64,000 bases of DNA from Cellulophaga sp. L1A9 (GCF_009797025.1 NZ_CP047027.1:3286001-3350000); one strand, 5' to 3'; shown: positions 8,784 through 17,089, counted from the stretch's first letter. The notes: generated from the sequence alone by a model not told the origin. Translations and numbers: made by a program.

Positions 8784-9680
8784 TTATGAGTCTAAATCTC
8801 CTCCTAATTTTTGAATACGCTCCATAGTTCCTTCATTATTTTTAATTTCATTTAGGTTAAAATAAATAAGTGCAATGGCAACGAGCGATATAATATTAAA
8901 TAAGAATTGTGCAAGCGTAGAAATTAAATTAAGTATAATATAAATGGGGTCTATAAAATTTACACTCATATTTTCCGCATCAAGTTCTCCCGAAAAAACA
9001 CCCATCTTAAAATATTGGTATATGGCAGCTGGAATGCTAAAGGCGTAGGAGGCAAAAGTAACGATGAGCCCTACTACGAAAATAGTAGCAAAAGTCATCC
9101 ACCAATGGTCTTTAACCAAATCAAAACTATAGCCAAAGGAATCAGTAGCACTTCGTTTACTATATACCATAATCGCAAAACTCAGGGAAAGTGGTACATA
9201 TAAAAATATTCCAGGAATACAGCAAAATATAAAAGCGATTCCCACAGACAGCATAACTAAAATACCTAAGCCAATAAAACTCCAAAAGTTTTTATAGGTA
9301 TTTTTTCTGATTTCAGCCATATTAACAATTCCGTTATTCTCCGTGTAGGATTGAATATAATATAGGGTGGTTGCTTGCGAAAGTACATAGGTGGCTATTC
9401 CCGAAAGTAGTAAAGCAATTGCCGCAAGGACAAAAGAAATACTAGAAAAAACAGCGAAAGGGCTGGATTCAAAATTAGCATTAGGATCAAAATCTAGTAT
9501 TGATGAGAAACTGGAAAAATAAAAGCCATAGCTAATTAAAAAAACTGCTAAATAGGGACCTACAATCTTAAAGAACGTGATGAAAAATGGTTTAAACTGG
9601 GTCCGCAAAAAAGCAAAAGTATCTGTTAAAATATCGCCTAGCTCACGTTTTTTCTTAAATTCTATGTATTGGTTATTCAT
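8784..9680 (-). CDS. Polytopic membrane protein of the SpoIIM-MoxR cluster
   Basis: The open frame extends to 9734, but the ATG at 9680 (MNNQYIEFKKKRELGD) is the likely start. It overlaps the SpoIIM stop by eight bases (ATGAATAA), a typical coupling arrangement, and avoids a hydrophobic leader inside the upstream gene. The 298-residue protein begins with a cytoplasmic stretch and has about six membrane segments. The ILTDTFAFLRTQFKPFF opening is seen in integral membrane proteins of this neighbourhood that have no assigned function, sometimes compared to the membrane part of glycerophosphodiesterases. I do not recognise a catalytic motif. Its constant position between SpoIIM and DUF4129 genes suggests a structural role in the same complex. 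Confidence 0.75.
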   Translation of the reverse strand: MNNQYIEFKKKRELGDILTDTFAFLRTQFKPFFITFFKIVGPYLAVFLISYGFYFSSFSSILDFDPNANFESSPFAVFSSISFVLAAIALLLSGIATYVLSQATTLYYIQSYTENNGIVNMAEIRKNTYKNFWSFIGLGILVMLSVGIAFIFCCIPGIFLYVPLSLSFAIMVYSKRSATDSFGYSFDLVKDHWWMTFATIFVVGLIVTFASYAFSIPAAIYQYFKMGVFSGELDAENMSVNFIDPIYIILNLISTLAQFLFNIISLVAIALIYFNLNEIKNNEGTMERIQKLGGDLDS

Positions 9681-10638
9681 GTGGTTGGTTTTTCTTGTGG
9701 AGTTGAATGGGGTAAATAATATAATAAAAAACAATTAATGATAATGAGGCTAAGATGATAAAAATAGCTAACCAATCTGGCATTTCGGTATGCCGGGTAA
9801 CAAAACCTTCTAGAAAACCTGCAATGACAAAAAATGGAATGGTACTTACTACAATTTTTAAACCATTAAGGACTCCCATTTTAAAAGACTCTATTCTGGG
9901 ATAGGTTCCGGGAAATAGCATGCCATTGGCTAAAACTAAGCCGGCGCATCCAGCAATGATGATTACAGAAATTTCTATAGTACCATGAATCCAAATGGTT
10001 CTTACAGATTCCCATCCCAAACCTTTTTCAAAAAAGAAATACTGAAAAGACCCTAACATCAACCCATTGCTGAGTAATATATACAAGGTGCCTATTCCTA
10101 GTAAAACTCCGTAAACAAAGGCCATTAGTGCTACACGAATATTGTTGATGGTAATACCAAGGAACATATTAAATTCTCCCTGTTCTTTGTACACCTTCAT
10201 GGGGTCGTTATTTTCAATATTATCCAAAGTCATATTTACATAGCCATCGCCTAAAATAGAACGGACAAAATCTCCTTCGTTTGCGGCAGAAAAAACACCA
10301 ACGGCCACGAAAAAACCAAACACAAGAAAAGCAATTAAAAGTTCTCTTTGATGGTGATAAAACATGGTAGGAAATTCTGTTTTCCAAAAGCGTACAATAC
10401 GGTTCTTAGATTCTCGTTTTGTTTTATAGATTTGCCTATGGGCTTGGGCAGCGAGTGCGTTTAGAAAAAACTCAGTATTGCTTTGTGGGTAGAAGGTCTT
10501 GGCGTAACTTAAATGATCGGTAATTTCAATATAAAGGTCAGAAAGCTCATCAGGATTTATTTCTGTTTTCTTTGCAAGGACATTTTCAAAAGTTGTCCAT
10601 TTGTCTTTATTTTGTTTAACGAAAGCAGCCTCGCGCAT
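9673..10638 (-). CDS. Stage II sporulation protein M (SpoIIM/DUF95) family membrane protein
   Basis: The frame is open from 10731, but that would overlap the divergent RDD gene; the ATG at 10638 (MREAAFVKQNKDKW) leaves a 33-base divergent spacer and fits the family. The 321-residue protein has a soluble N-terminus of about 90 residues and then several membrane helices, with the SpoIIM-type features MFLGITINNIRVALMAF, a GIGTLYILLSNGLMLG helix and a WIHGTIEISVIIIAG segment. In non-sporulating bacteria this family accompanies RDD, MoxR and DUF58 genes and has no proven function. It is the first gene of the leftward cluster. Confidence 0.88.
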   Translation of the reverse strand: MREAAFVKQNKDKWTTFENVLAKKTEINPDELSDLYIEITDHLSYAKTFYPQSNTEFFLNALAAQAHRQIYKTKRESKNRIVRFWKTEFPTMFYHHQRELLIAFLVFGFFVAVGVFSAANEGDFVRSILGDGYVNMTLDNIENNDPMKVYKEQGEFNMFLGITINNIRVALMAFVYGVLLGIGTLYILLSNGLMLGSFQYFFFEKGLGWESVRTIWIHGTIEISVIIIAGCAGLVLANGMLFPGTYPRIESFKMGVLNGLKIVVSTIPFFVIAGFLEGFVTRHTEMPDWLAIFIILASLSLIVFYYIIYPIQLHKKNQPHE

Positions 10639-10671
10639 TAACCTTGGGTATTTATCCAAAGAAAGTAAAAT

Positions 10672-11385
10672 ATGGAACAATTTCAAATAGAAACCGCTCA
10701 AAATATTAGTATTAGTCAAAATACGGCACATTTAGGTGATCGTATGTTGGCGTTTTTAATCGACACCCTTATAATTGTCGCATATTATATTCTTGTCATC
10801 ATCCTTATGGTCTCCTTAAATTTAGATGGAGGAGATTCTTGGACGATGTATATGTTATTTTCATTGCCTCCTTTTTTATATTATTTATTATTAGAAACCT
10901 TTAATAATGGTAAAACGGTAGGAAAAAGTGCTTTGAAAATTAGAGTGGTGAAACTTGACGGATCAAACCCTACATTTGCAAATTATTTTGTGCGATGGAT
11001 ATTGCGGATTTTGGATATATCATTAAGTTCTGGCGGAGTCGCTGTATTGACAATTTTACTTAGAGGAAACGGACAACGGGTAGGAGATATGGCAGCAGGA
11101 ACAACTGTGATTAGTGAGAAAAAAAGGATAAGTATTAGCGATACTGTTTTAAGAGAATTACCCGAGGATTATGTGCCAAGATTTCCGCAAGTAACCGTTT
11201 TTAGTGACCGTGAGATGCAAACGATTAAGCAAATGTATGATGATGCGCGTAGAAAAGGAGATCATAATGTAATTGTAGAGTTAAGTAAAAAAATTAAAGG
11301 AGTAGCCGTAATTACAACAGATCTTATGGCTATTGAATTTGTAGATATCGTTATTAAAGATTATAGTTATTACACACAGGATTAG
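10672..11385 (+). CDS. RDD family membrane protein
   Basis: A 237-residue protein with the RDD domain in its first 150 residues. Arg24 and Asp31 lie in RMLAFLID at the start of helix 1, the KTVGKSALKIRVV turn is at 81-93, and GDMAAGT (138-144) supplies the second aspartate. The opening MEQFQIETAQN is typical of Bacteroidota members and fixes the start. The C-terminal 90 residues are a soluble helical extension. RDD proteins are possible transporters; some act in ion exchange, but the substrate here is unknown. It is transcribed away from the SpoIIM-MoxR cluster across only 33 bases and is followed three bases later by the TRIC-like gene. Confidence 0.9.
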   Translation: MEQFQIETAQNISISQNTAHLGDRMLAFLIDTLIIVAYYILVIILMVSLNLDGGDSWTMYMLFSLPPFLYYLLLETFNNGKTVGKSALKIRVVKLDGSNPTFANYFVRWILRILDISLSSGGVAVLTILLRGNGQRVGDMAAGTTVISEKKRISISDTVLRELPEDYVPRFPQVTVFSDREMQTIKQMYDDARRKGDHNVIVELSKKIKGVAVITTDLMAIEFVDIVIKDYSYYTQD

Positions 11386-11388
11386 CAT

Positions 11389-12006
11389 ATGTTTTATTTT
11401 ACAATTGATATTTTAGGGATTATTGCCTTTTCTATTTCTGGCGTTATGATGGCTATGGATAAAAGGCTAGATATTTTTGGTGTTTTTATTATTGCTTTTG
11501 TTACTGCGGTTGGCGGGGGTACTTTACGTGATATCCTTATTGGGAGTACTCCTGTAATCTGGTTGGAAGATATTGTTTATCTGGCGACTATTTTAGCAAC
11601 TGTATTTGTAGCGGTTGTTTTTAGAAGTCAATTGAAATACCTTCGGAAGTCTTTGTTTTTATTTGATACTATTGGGATAGGCCTATACACTATGGTGGGT
11701 ATCCAAAAAGGAATAGCGATAGGGCTTCACCCCATTATGTGCGTTGGTTTAGGAACCATCACTGCAAGTTTTGGAGGGGTTATACGTGATATTTTGTGTA
11801 ATGAAATTCCGGTTATTTTTAGAAAAGAAGTGTATGCTACCGCTTGTATTTTAGGGGGAATTGGTTATTTTTTACTAGAAAAGTTACCCCTAAAAGATGC
11901 TTACCCTTATGTTGGAGGTATTATTATTGTAATTACAGTTCGCTTGCTAGCCGTTCTATTTAAGATTACGTTGCCTAATATCTATAAGGCTCCAAAAGAA
12001 GCGTAA
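11389..12006 (+). CDS. TRIC/UPF0126 family cation channel
   Basis: A 205-residue protein made of two homologous three-helix halves, each with the glycine-rich signature before an Arg-Asp pair: GGGTLRD at 42-48 and GGVIRD at 129-134. This is the UPF0126/YicG family, whose bacterial members were shown to be trimeric potassium-permeable channels related to animal TRIC channels. About seven membrane helices are visible. The ATG at 11389 lies four bases after the RDD stop, so the two genes are almost certainly co-transcribed. No terminator is evident downstream in the 199-base gap before the convergent peptidylprolyl isomerase gene. Confidence 0.92.
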   Translation: MFYFTIDILGIIAFSISGVMMAMDKRLDIFGVFIIAFVTAVGGGTLRDILIGSTPVIWLEDIVYLATILATVFVAVVFRSQLKYLRKSLFLFDTIGIGLYTMVGIQKGIAIGLHPIMCVGLGTITASFGGVIRDILCNEIPVIFRKEVYATACILGGIGYFLLEKLPLKDAYPYVGGIIIVITVRLLAVLFKITLPNIYKAPKEA

Positions 12007-12205
12007 AACTTTAATTGTTAAGCACATATTTATAAGTAGTACTGAAAAGAGTGTCGGTTCAGGTGCTTTGAGGGTAAGAGATGTGTCTAGAAAACAGCGT
12101 GCATTGATCTAAGGTATTACGACTCTAGATAAAGATTAATCGTTGTAAAATTGATTTGGGCTATTTTTTAGAATATTGATTCTTATACTTTTTTTGTGTT
12201 TAACT

Positions 12206-12910
12206 TTAAAAGGCCTCTGCATTAAGAATACGAATGTTTTGCACGGGCCAATCACCTTCCTCTACAGGTTGGCTATTGATTAAATCTACCACATCCATAC
12301 CTTCTATAACTTTACCAAAAGGGGTGTAGGTATCATCTAAATGATAGGAGCCTGGCTTGGTAACTACGATAAAAAATTCGAAAGGCGATGCTAGTTTATG
12401 TGGGTTGTCTAGTTCACTGCTGGGCATAGAGATAGTTCCCCGATGGTGTTTATACCCTTTTTTGGTATCTGGAGGTAATAAATACCTGCCTATTTCCCCA
12501 CGCTTTCTACCTGTCTCTGCATTGTCAGAATTCCCCCCTTGAATTATAAAATTCTTCACCACACGATGAAAATAAGTGGAATTAAAATACCCTTTTTTAG
12601 TGAGGTAGATAAAATTGGCTTTATGATAAGGAACATCATCATAAAGTTGAATGGTAAAACTACCTAGATTAGTTGTAATTTTTACTTTATCCTCTTTCAG
12701 GGTTTTTGAATATTCAAAGAAAAACGGAATTACATTTTCTTCATCTAAAACAAATTTCTCAGCTTCCTCTTTTTTAGGGACTTTAATAGTCGTATCTTTT
12801 TTAATCTCCGTGGCAGAATTATTCGGAGTTATTTTCGTTGGCGTATCTTTACAAGAAGAAGCCATAATAAGAGTGATAAAGGCTAAAAAATAGAACTGTT
12901 TTTGTACCAT
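12206..12910 (-). CDS. Cyclophilin-type peptidylprolyl isomerase lipoprotein
   Basis: A 234-residue lipoprotein. The signal peptide ends in the lipobox ASSC with Cys20 as the lipidated residue, followed by a low-complexity linker to about residue 75. The cyclophilin domain covers about 76-232, with the active-site stretch FHRVVKNFIIQGG at 114-126 and the later FGKVIEGMDVVD motif. It should catalyse cis-trans isomerisation of prolyl bonds in the periplasm, helping folding of exported proteins. The start codon at 12910 is the only ATG that gives a signal peptide, and it overlaps by two bases with the ATG of the divergent NUDIX gene. Hence its promoter must lie inside that gene; CAAAAATA at 12940-12947 is a possible reverse -7 element. 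Confidence 0.93.
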   Translation of the reverse strand: MVQKQFYFLAFITLIMASSCKDTPTKITPNNSATEIKKDTTIKVPKKEEAEKFVLDEENVIPFFFEYSKTLKEDKVKITTNLGSFTIQLYDDVPYHKANFIYLTKKGYFNSTYFHRVVKNFIIQGGNSDNAETGRKRGEIGRYLLPPDTKKGYKHHRGTISMPSSELDNPHKLASPFEFFIVVTKPGSYHLDDTYTPFGKVIEGMDVVDLINSQPVEEGDWPVQNIRILNAEAF

Positions 12911-13547
12911 GAATTTTGATGATTTTTCTAAACGGATTTCAAAAATAAAAAATCTACCGCTTCCAGGCGTAGATTCGCACTATAAAATGGCGCCGGATAT
13001 TCGTATAGAAGAATTACGAAACATAGAGAAGACATTGAAAAATGCCCGTAAGGCAGCAGTGATGTCTCTTTTCTATCCTAGAAAAGAAGAAACTACCCTA
13101 TTATTAATTCTAAGGAAAACATATAAAGGTGTTCATTCTAACCAAATTGGATTCCCTGGGGGGAAGGCAGAAAAATTTGATGAAGACTTATTGCATACTG
13201 CTTTAAGAGAAACACATGAGGAGGTAGGTGTTCCTCCAGAGCAAGTAGAAGTTATAAAATCACTTACAGAATTATATATCCCACCTAGTAATTTTGAAGT
13301 TCAACCATATATTGGATTGTACAAAAATCCAAGTCCGTTTATTCTTCAAGAGAGAGAAGTTGCAGCTCTAGTTGAAGTATCATTAAGAGATTTTATGGAC
13401 GACCACGCTGTTTTTAATGAAAATTTAACAACATCTTACGCTGAAAATGTTGAGGTACCTGCCTTTAAATTAAACGGTTACACGGTTTGGGGAGCTACCG
13501 CAATGATGCTGAGTGAAGTAAAAGAGTTATTAAAGCAAGTACTATAA
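12909..13547 (+). CDS. NUDIX hydrolase, CoA pyrophosphatase type
   Basis: A 212-residue NUDIX protein of the CoA diphosphatase (NudL/PCD1) type. The UPF0035 signature precedes the Nudix box: LLLILRKTY, then NQIGFPGGK ending at residue 86, then RETHEEVG at 100-107 with the metal-binding glutamates. The spacing between the glycine pair and REXXEE is one residue longer than the generic Nudix box, as is usual in this subgroup. It should cleave CoA or its derivatives to 4'-phosphopantetheine and 3',5'-ADP. The start ATG at 12909 shares a CATG with the start of the divergent cyclophilin gene. The acyltransferase gene follows 39 bases downstream. Confidence 0.92.
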   Translation: MNFDDFSKRISKIKNLPLPGVDSHYKMAPDIRIEELRNIEKTLKNARKAAVMSLFYPRKEETTLLLILRKTYKGVHSNQIGFPGGKAEKFDEDLLHTALRETHEEVGVPPEQVEVIKSLTELYIPPSNFEVQPYIGLYKNPSPFILQEREVAALVEVSLRDFMDDHAVFNENLTTSYAENVEVPAFKLNGYTVWGATAMMLSEVKELLKQVL

Positions 13548-13558
13548 CGGTTATTTCG

Positions 13559-13566
13559 TAATTTTG
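13559..13566 (+). promoter_or_regulatory. Possible -7 element TAATTTTG before the acyltransferase gene
   Basis: TAATTTTG matches the Bacteroidota -7 consensus TAnnTTTG and lies 20 bases before the ATG at 13587. No TTG occurs at the right distance upstream, so support is partial. The gene may also be read from the NUDIX gene. Confidence 0.35.
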
Positions 13567-13586
13567 TAGCTACAAAATTAACTACG

Positions 13587-14390
13587 ATGCCCCTATTTAA
13601 GAAAAATCCTTTTGGACATATTTTATTTATAAAGAAATGGTTGATTCGTATTTTAGCCATACTTTCTCATAGAAGGTATAAAGGATTTAATACCTTAGAG
13701 ATAGAAGGCGCAGATATTCTGCGCAGCTTACCAGAGACTAATGTATTGTTTGTTAGTAATCATCAGACCTATTTTGCAGATGTGGTTGCTATGTTTCACG
13801 TATTCAATGCTAGTTTGAGTGGGCGAGATAATAATATTAAAAATATTGGCTATATCTGGAATCCTAAGCTGAACATGTATTATGTTGCAGCAGCAGAGAC
13901 TATGAAGAAAAGTTTACTGACTAAGATTTTGGCTTATGCAGGATCTATTAGTGTAGAACGTACCTGGAGAGCAGAAGGTAAAGATGTAAATAGACAAGTT
14001 AAAATGAGCGATATATCCAATATTGGTAAAGCGCTTGATGATGGTTGGGTAATAACTTTTCCACAAGGAACAACAACTCCTTGGAAACCACTAAGAAAAG
14101 GTACAGCTCATATTATTAAAAAATACAAACCTATAGTAGTTCCTGTAGTTATCGATGGTTTTAGACGTTCTTTTGATAAAAAAGGATTACGCGTTAAGAA
14201 AAAAGGAATCCTTCAATCTATGGTGATTAAAGAACCTTTAGATATAGATTATGAGAACGAATCTTTTGACGCTATCATAGAAAAACTTGAATATGCTATT
14301 GAGCAACACCCATCTTTCTTAAAAGTACTTTCTGAGAAAGATTTAGTGGCTTTAGAAGAAGAAAATAAACAACGTAAATGGCGTATTTAA
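13587..14390 (+). CDS. PlsC-like lysophospholipid acyltransferase with atypical active site
   Basis: A 267-residue acyltransferase-fold protein related to 1-acyl-glycerol-3-phosphate acyltransferases. The catalytic block reads NHQTYFAD at residues 58-65, so His59 and Asp65 are separated by five residues rather than the canonical four (HX4D). The second block is FPQGTT instead of FPEGTR, so glutamine replaces the usual glutamate. A basic N-terminus (KKNPFGHILFIKKWLIR) suggests membrane association. The fold and the order of motifs support an acyltransferase, but substrate and even activity are uncertain because both motifs deviate. Its stop codon shares TTAA with the stop of the convergent gene at 14387. 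Confidence 0.82.
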   Translation: MPLFKKNPFGHILFIKKWLIRILAILSHRRYKGFNTLEIEGADILRSLPETNVLFVSNHQTYFADVVAMFHVFNASLSGRDNNIKNIGYIWNPKLNMYYVAAAETMKKSLLTKILAYAGSISVERTWRAEGKDVNRQVKMSDISNIGKALDDGWVITFPQGTTTPWKPLRKGTAHIIKKYKPIVVPVVIDGFRRSFDKKGLRVKKKGILQSMVIKEPLDIDYENESFDAIIEKLEYAIEQHPSFLKVLSEKDLVALEEENKQRKWRI

Positions 14391-15037
14391 ATTTCTAATT
14401 TTTTAAGTTCAGCATAATTCTTATTTAGTTTTCTTAAAAGTAATCCATAAAGTAAAAAATACACAACACCCATTACAGCAATCATAATTAGACCAAAGAC
14501 TCCAATGGTAATAATTAAGGTTGTTTTTAATTCAATAGGGTTTATATTTTCTGCATTAGCACTCATATCTGTAATGAGAGAAGAAAAGTCATTGTTCAAG
14601 TAAATACCCAACATAAACATCAAAATCATTACAAAAACCATAGATAAAGAAAAGATGATATAGTGTTTAACTGTTCTCCTTGTTTTTAATATTTTAGACA
14701 TCAAGTGTTTGGCATTATCAAGGGCGGAAATTTCTCTATAGCGACTGTAAAATTGGTAGATAAAATAACAAACTACCGTATAGTAAAACACAGAAAACCC
14801 TACAAAGTAGTTATCAAAACCAGTGGTTCCAAAAAGGTCTATATTGTTCCTTGTTGAAGGCAATAAGTAGAGTAGGTGCGGTAAAACAAATTCTAAAATA
14901 CTAATCACAAAAATCCACTTTACAATAGAAGAGGATTTCTTCCAAAGCATTTTATATATCTCGTCATAGGTCAATTTAGGGTGTGCTACTTCCTTCTTTT
15001 GCCAATCTCTTTTTAATAATTCTAGTTCATCCATCAT
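14387..15037 (-). CDS. Four-helix membrane protein encoded after an ECF sigma factor
   Basis: A 216-residue protein with a soluble N-terminus (LKRDWQKKE) and four membrane helices near residues 39-59, 74-94, 123-145 and 170-195. Homologues in flavobacteria are sometimes labelled beta-carotene monooxygenase, but no histidine ligands or other enzyme motifs are visible, so that name is not supported. It starts ten bases after the stop of the sigma factor gene and is surely co-transcribed with it. By position it could be the membrane-bound anti-sigma factor or a sensor for that sigma factor; this is inference. Two adjacent ATG codons (15037, 15034) are possible starts. Confidence 0.75.
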   Translation of the reverse strand: MMDELELLKRDWQKKEVAHPKLTYDEIYKMLWKKSSSIVKWIFVISILEFVLPHLLYLLPSTRNNIDLFGTTGFDNYFVGFSVFYYTVVCYFIYQFYSRYREISALDNAKHLMSKILKTRRTVKHYIIFSLSMVFVMILMFMLGIYLNNDFSSLITDMSANAENINPIELKTTLIITIGVFGLIMIAVMGVVYFLLYGLLLRKLNKNYAELKKLEI

Positions 15038-15047
15038 AAATATAATC

Positions 15048-15542
15048 TTATGGATTAAGTATGGTTCTTAATTTTGTTTTGATCCTGTTCATCTTCACTC
15101 TTGCATTTACTTCAGAAATCCCCAATGTTTCAGAAATTTCTGTATAATTTTTATCTTCTAAATACAGAAAAACTAAAGCTTTGTCAATATCATTCAATTG
15201 CTTTACCGCTTTATACATTAGTTTTAATTGCTGTTCTTCCGTTGCATCATATTCGTCGGCTTTTATTTTAAATATTACCGAATCATAATCAATTGTTCTT
15301 ACACTCTTTTTTGACTTTCGATATAGCGTTATCGCTGTATTTAAAGCAACACGATACATCCATGTACTAAATTTGGCATCACCTCTAAATTTTGGATATG
15401 CTTTCCAGAGTTGAATGGTAATCTCTTGGAATAAATCATTATGAGCATCCCTATCATTTGTGTACAGCGTACAAACCTTGTGAACAATATTCTGATTGTT
15501 CTCAAGTTCAGTTACAAATGAATGCTCTAATTCTTTACTCAC
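15048..15542 (-). CDS. ECF-type RNA polymerase sigma factor
   Basis: A 164-residue sigma-70 family protein of the extracytoplasmic-function type with only regions 2 and 4. Region 2 spans about 20-85 (DLFQEITIQLWKAYPKFR, then FSTWMYRVALNTA), and region 4 about 105-160 (YLEDKNYTEISETLGISEV). The start codon is GTG at 15542. It should direct polymerase to a small set of promoters, typically for envelope or stress genes. The membrane protein just downstream is the likely regulator. The upstream terminator at 15605-15631 isolates it from the amidohydrolase gene. Confidence 0.92.
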   Translation of the reverse strand: MSKELEHSFVTELENNQNIVHKVCTLYTNDRDAHNDLFQEITIQLWKAYPKFRGDAKFSTWMYRVALNTAITLYRKSKKSVRTIDYDSVIFKIKADEYDATEEQQLKLMYKAVKQLNDIDKALVFLYLEDKNYTEISETLGISEVNARVKMNRIKTKLRTILNP

Positions 15543-15601
15543 GTTGTGGTTGGTTGATGCTTATTAGTAGCGTAAACTATAAATTTGTTACACTTAAAAC
15601 T

Positions 15602-15633
15602 AAAAAAACCGATAAATAATATATCGGTTTTTT
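15602..15633 (-). terminator. Terminator of the M20 amidohydrolase gene
   Basis: AAAACCGATA (15605-15614) pairs with TATCGGTTTT (15622-15631) over a seven-base loop. The A tract at 15602-15608 gives a U-run on the minus strand. It sits 28 bases past the stop of the leftward gene ending at 15662. Confidence 0.8.
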
Positions 15634-15661
15634 ATAGCATGTGTTAATATGTTGAAAATCA

Positions 15662-17089
15662 TTAATTTCTGTAGTCCAAAGCGGGTTTTCTATCTCCTAA
15701 AAGAGGAATATATTTAAAATCTTCACCTCTCTTTTCTTCTAATTCTGCTTTTGCTTTTACAATTAAATCGGGAGTATTAAAAATATCAATAGCGGTTAAT
15801 GCCAATGTTTTCGCTGCATTCATCATCCCTTTATACCCAATAGATGTACCTCCAGCGGCAACAGCTTGCCAACTATGAGCCGCTGTTCCGGGAACCCAAG
15901 TAGCGGTGCTTAAGCCTGCAGTAGGCACAGTAAAACTAACATCACCAACATCGGTAGAACCAAAAGCTCTTCCTTCTGTAGTATAAGGTGCTATCGTGTT
16001 TACTTTACTCATATCCGTCTTATCAAATCCTAAGGTAAGCGATATTTCATCTGCAAATTGTTGCTCTTTAGGAGTATACGTGAATCCACCTACTTCGGTC
16101 AAATTATCATACATAATTTTTTGAATAGTTAAATTTGGCAATAATTCGTGTGTACCACCTATCATTTCATATTTCATTGTGGTTCCAGTACCCAATGCAG
16201 CTCCTTCTGCGGCATTTTTAAGGCGTTCAAACAGATCAATAACAACGTCTCTATTGTTATGTCTAACGTAATAATAAACTTCAGCATAATCTGGAACTAC
16301 ATTAGGGGCTTTTCCTCCATCAGTAATAACATAATGTATTCTAGCTTCCTGAGGAATATGTTCCCGCATCATATTTACCATAGCATTCATGCTTTCTACG
16401 CCATCTAATGCAGAACGTCCTTTTTCAGGAGATGCTGCAGCATGTGCCGAAATACCATAAAATCTAAATTTCGCAGATTTGTTGGCTAAGGCTGCACCAG
16501 CGCTAGCTGCATTCTGACTTCCTGGATGCCAATGTAAAGCAATGTCTACATCATTAAATAAACCTTCTCTTACCATATATACTTTTCCGGATCCGCCTTC
16601 TTCTGCAGGGCAACCGTAAAAACGAATAGTACCCTTTATGGCATTAGACTGCATCCATTCTTTTACTGAAATAGCAGCAGCAGTAGAAGCAGTGCCAAAT
16701 AAATGATGTCCGCATGCATGCCCAGCAACTTTTCCTAAAGATTCTTTTTTTGAGATCGCTTTTTGTGAAAGTCCCGGTAATGCGTCATATTCACCAAGAA
16801 TAGCAATTACAGGAGAACCACTGCCATATTCAGCTATAAAAGCGGTAGGGATTCCTGCGACTCCTTTATTAATGGTAAACCCATTCTTCTTAAGTGTCTT
16901 TTGCAGAAGTGCACTACTTTGTTCTTCTTGGTACCCCATCTCTGCATAATTCCATATGTTTTGCGCTATAGCAGTATATTCGTCATTTTTAGATTCCAAT
17001 TCCTTTAGAACATCTTCTTTCGTTTCTTGGGCCATTAAAAAGGACACACAAAAAAGACTAATAAAGGCAGGGAGTAATTGTTTCATCAT
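15662..17089 (-). CDS. Exported M20 family amidohydrolase
   Basis: A 475-residue zinc amidohydrolase of the M20D/AbgB-like group with a signal peptide (1-20, cleavage after LMA). The metal-binding blocks are visible: GEYDALPG near 99-106, HACGHH at 124-129, EEGGSGK at 163-169 and HWHPG at 186-190. Members cleave aromatic or aliphatic N-acyl amino acids or p-aminobenzoyl-glutamate; the true substrate cannot be told from sequence. Export to the periplasm is notable, because AbgB itself is cytoplasmic. It is transcribed alone between two terminated or divergent genes. Confidence 0.88.
   Translation of the reverse strand: MMKQLLPAFISLFCVSFLMAQETKEDVLKELESKNDEYTAIAQNIWNYAEMGYQEEQSSALLQKTLKKNGFTINKGVAGIPTAFIAEYGSGSPVIAILGEYDALPGLSQKAISKKESLGKVAGHACGHHLFGTASTAAAISVKEWMQSNAIKGTIRFYGCPAEEGGSGKVYMVREGLFNDVDIALHWHPGSQNAASAGAALANKSAKFRFYGISAHAAASPEKGRSALDGVESMNAMVNMMREHIPQEARIHYVITDGGKAPNVVPDYAEVYYYVRHNNRDVVIDLFERLKNAAEGAALGTGTTMKYEMIGGTHELLPNLTIQKIMYDNLTEVGGFTYTPKEQQFADEISLTLGFDKTDMSKVNTIAPYTTEGRAFGSTDVGDVSFTVPTAGLSTATWVPGTAAHSWQAVAAGGTSIGYKGMMNAAKTLALTAIDIFNTPDLIVKAKAELEEKRGEDFKYIPLLGDRKPALDYRN

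Noticed and set aside
10639..10731. Longer N-terminus for the SpoIIM-like protein
   Set aside because: It would overlap the divergent RDD gene, and residues upstream of MREAAF do not look like the family.
14387..15037. Beta-carotene 15,15'-monooxygenase annotation
   Set aside because: The protein is a 216-residue four-helix membrane protein without the iron-binding histidines of carotenoid oxygenases.
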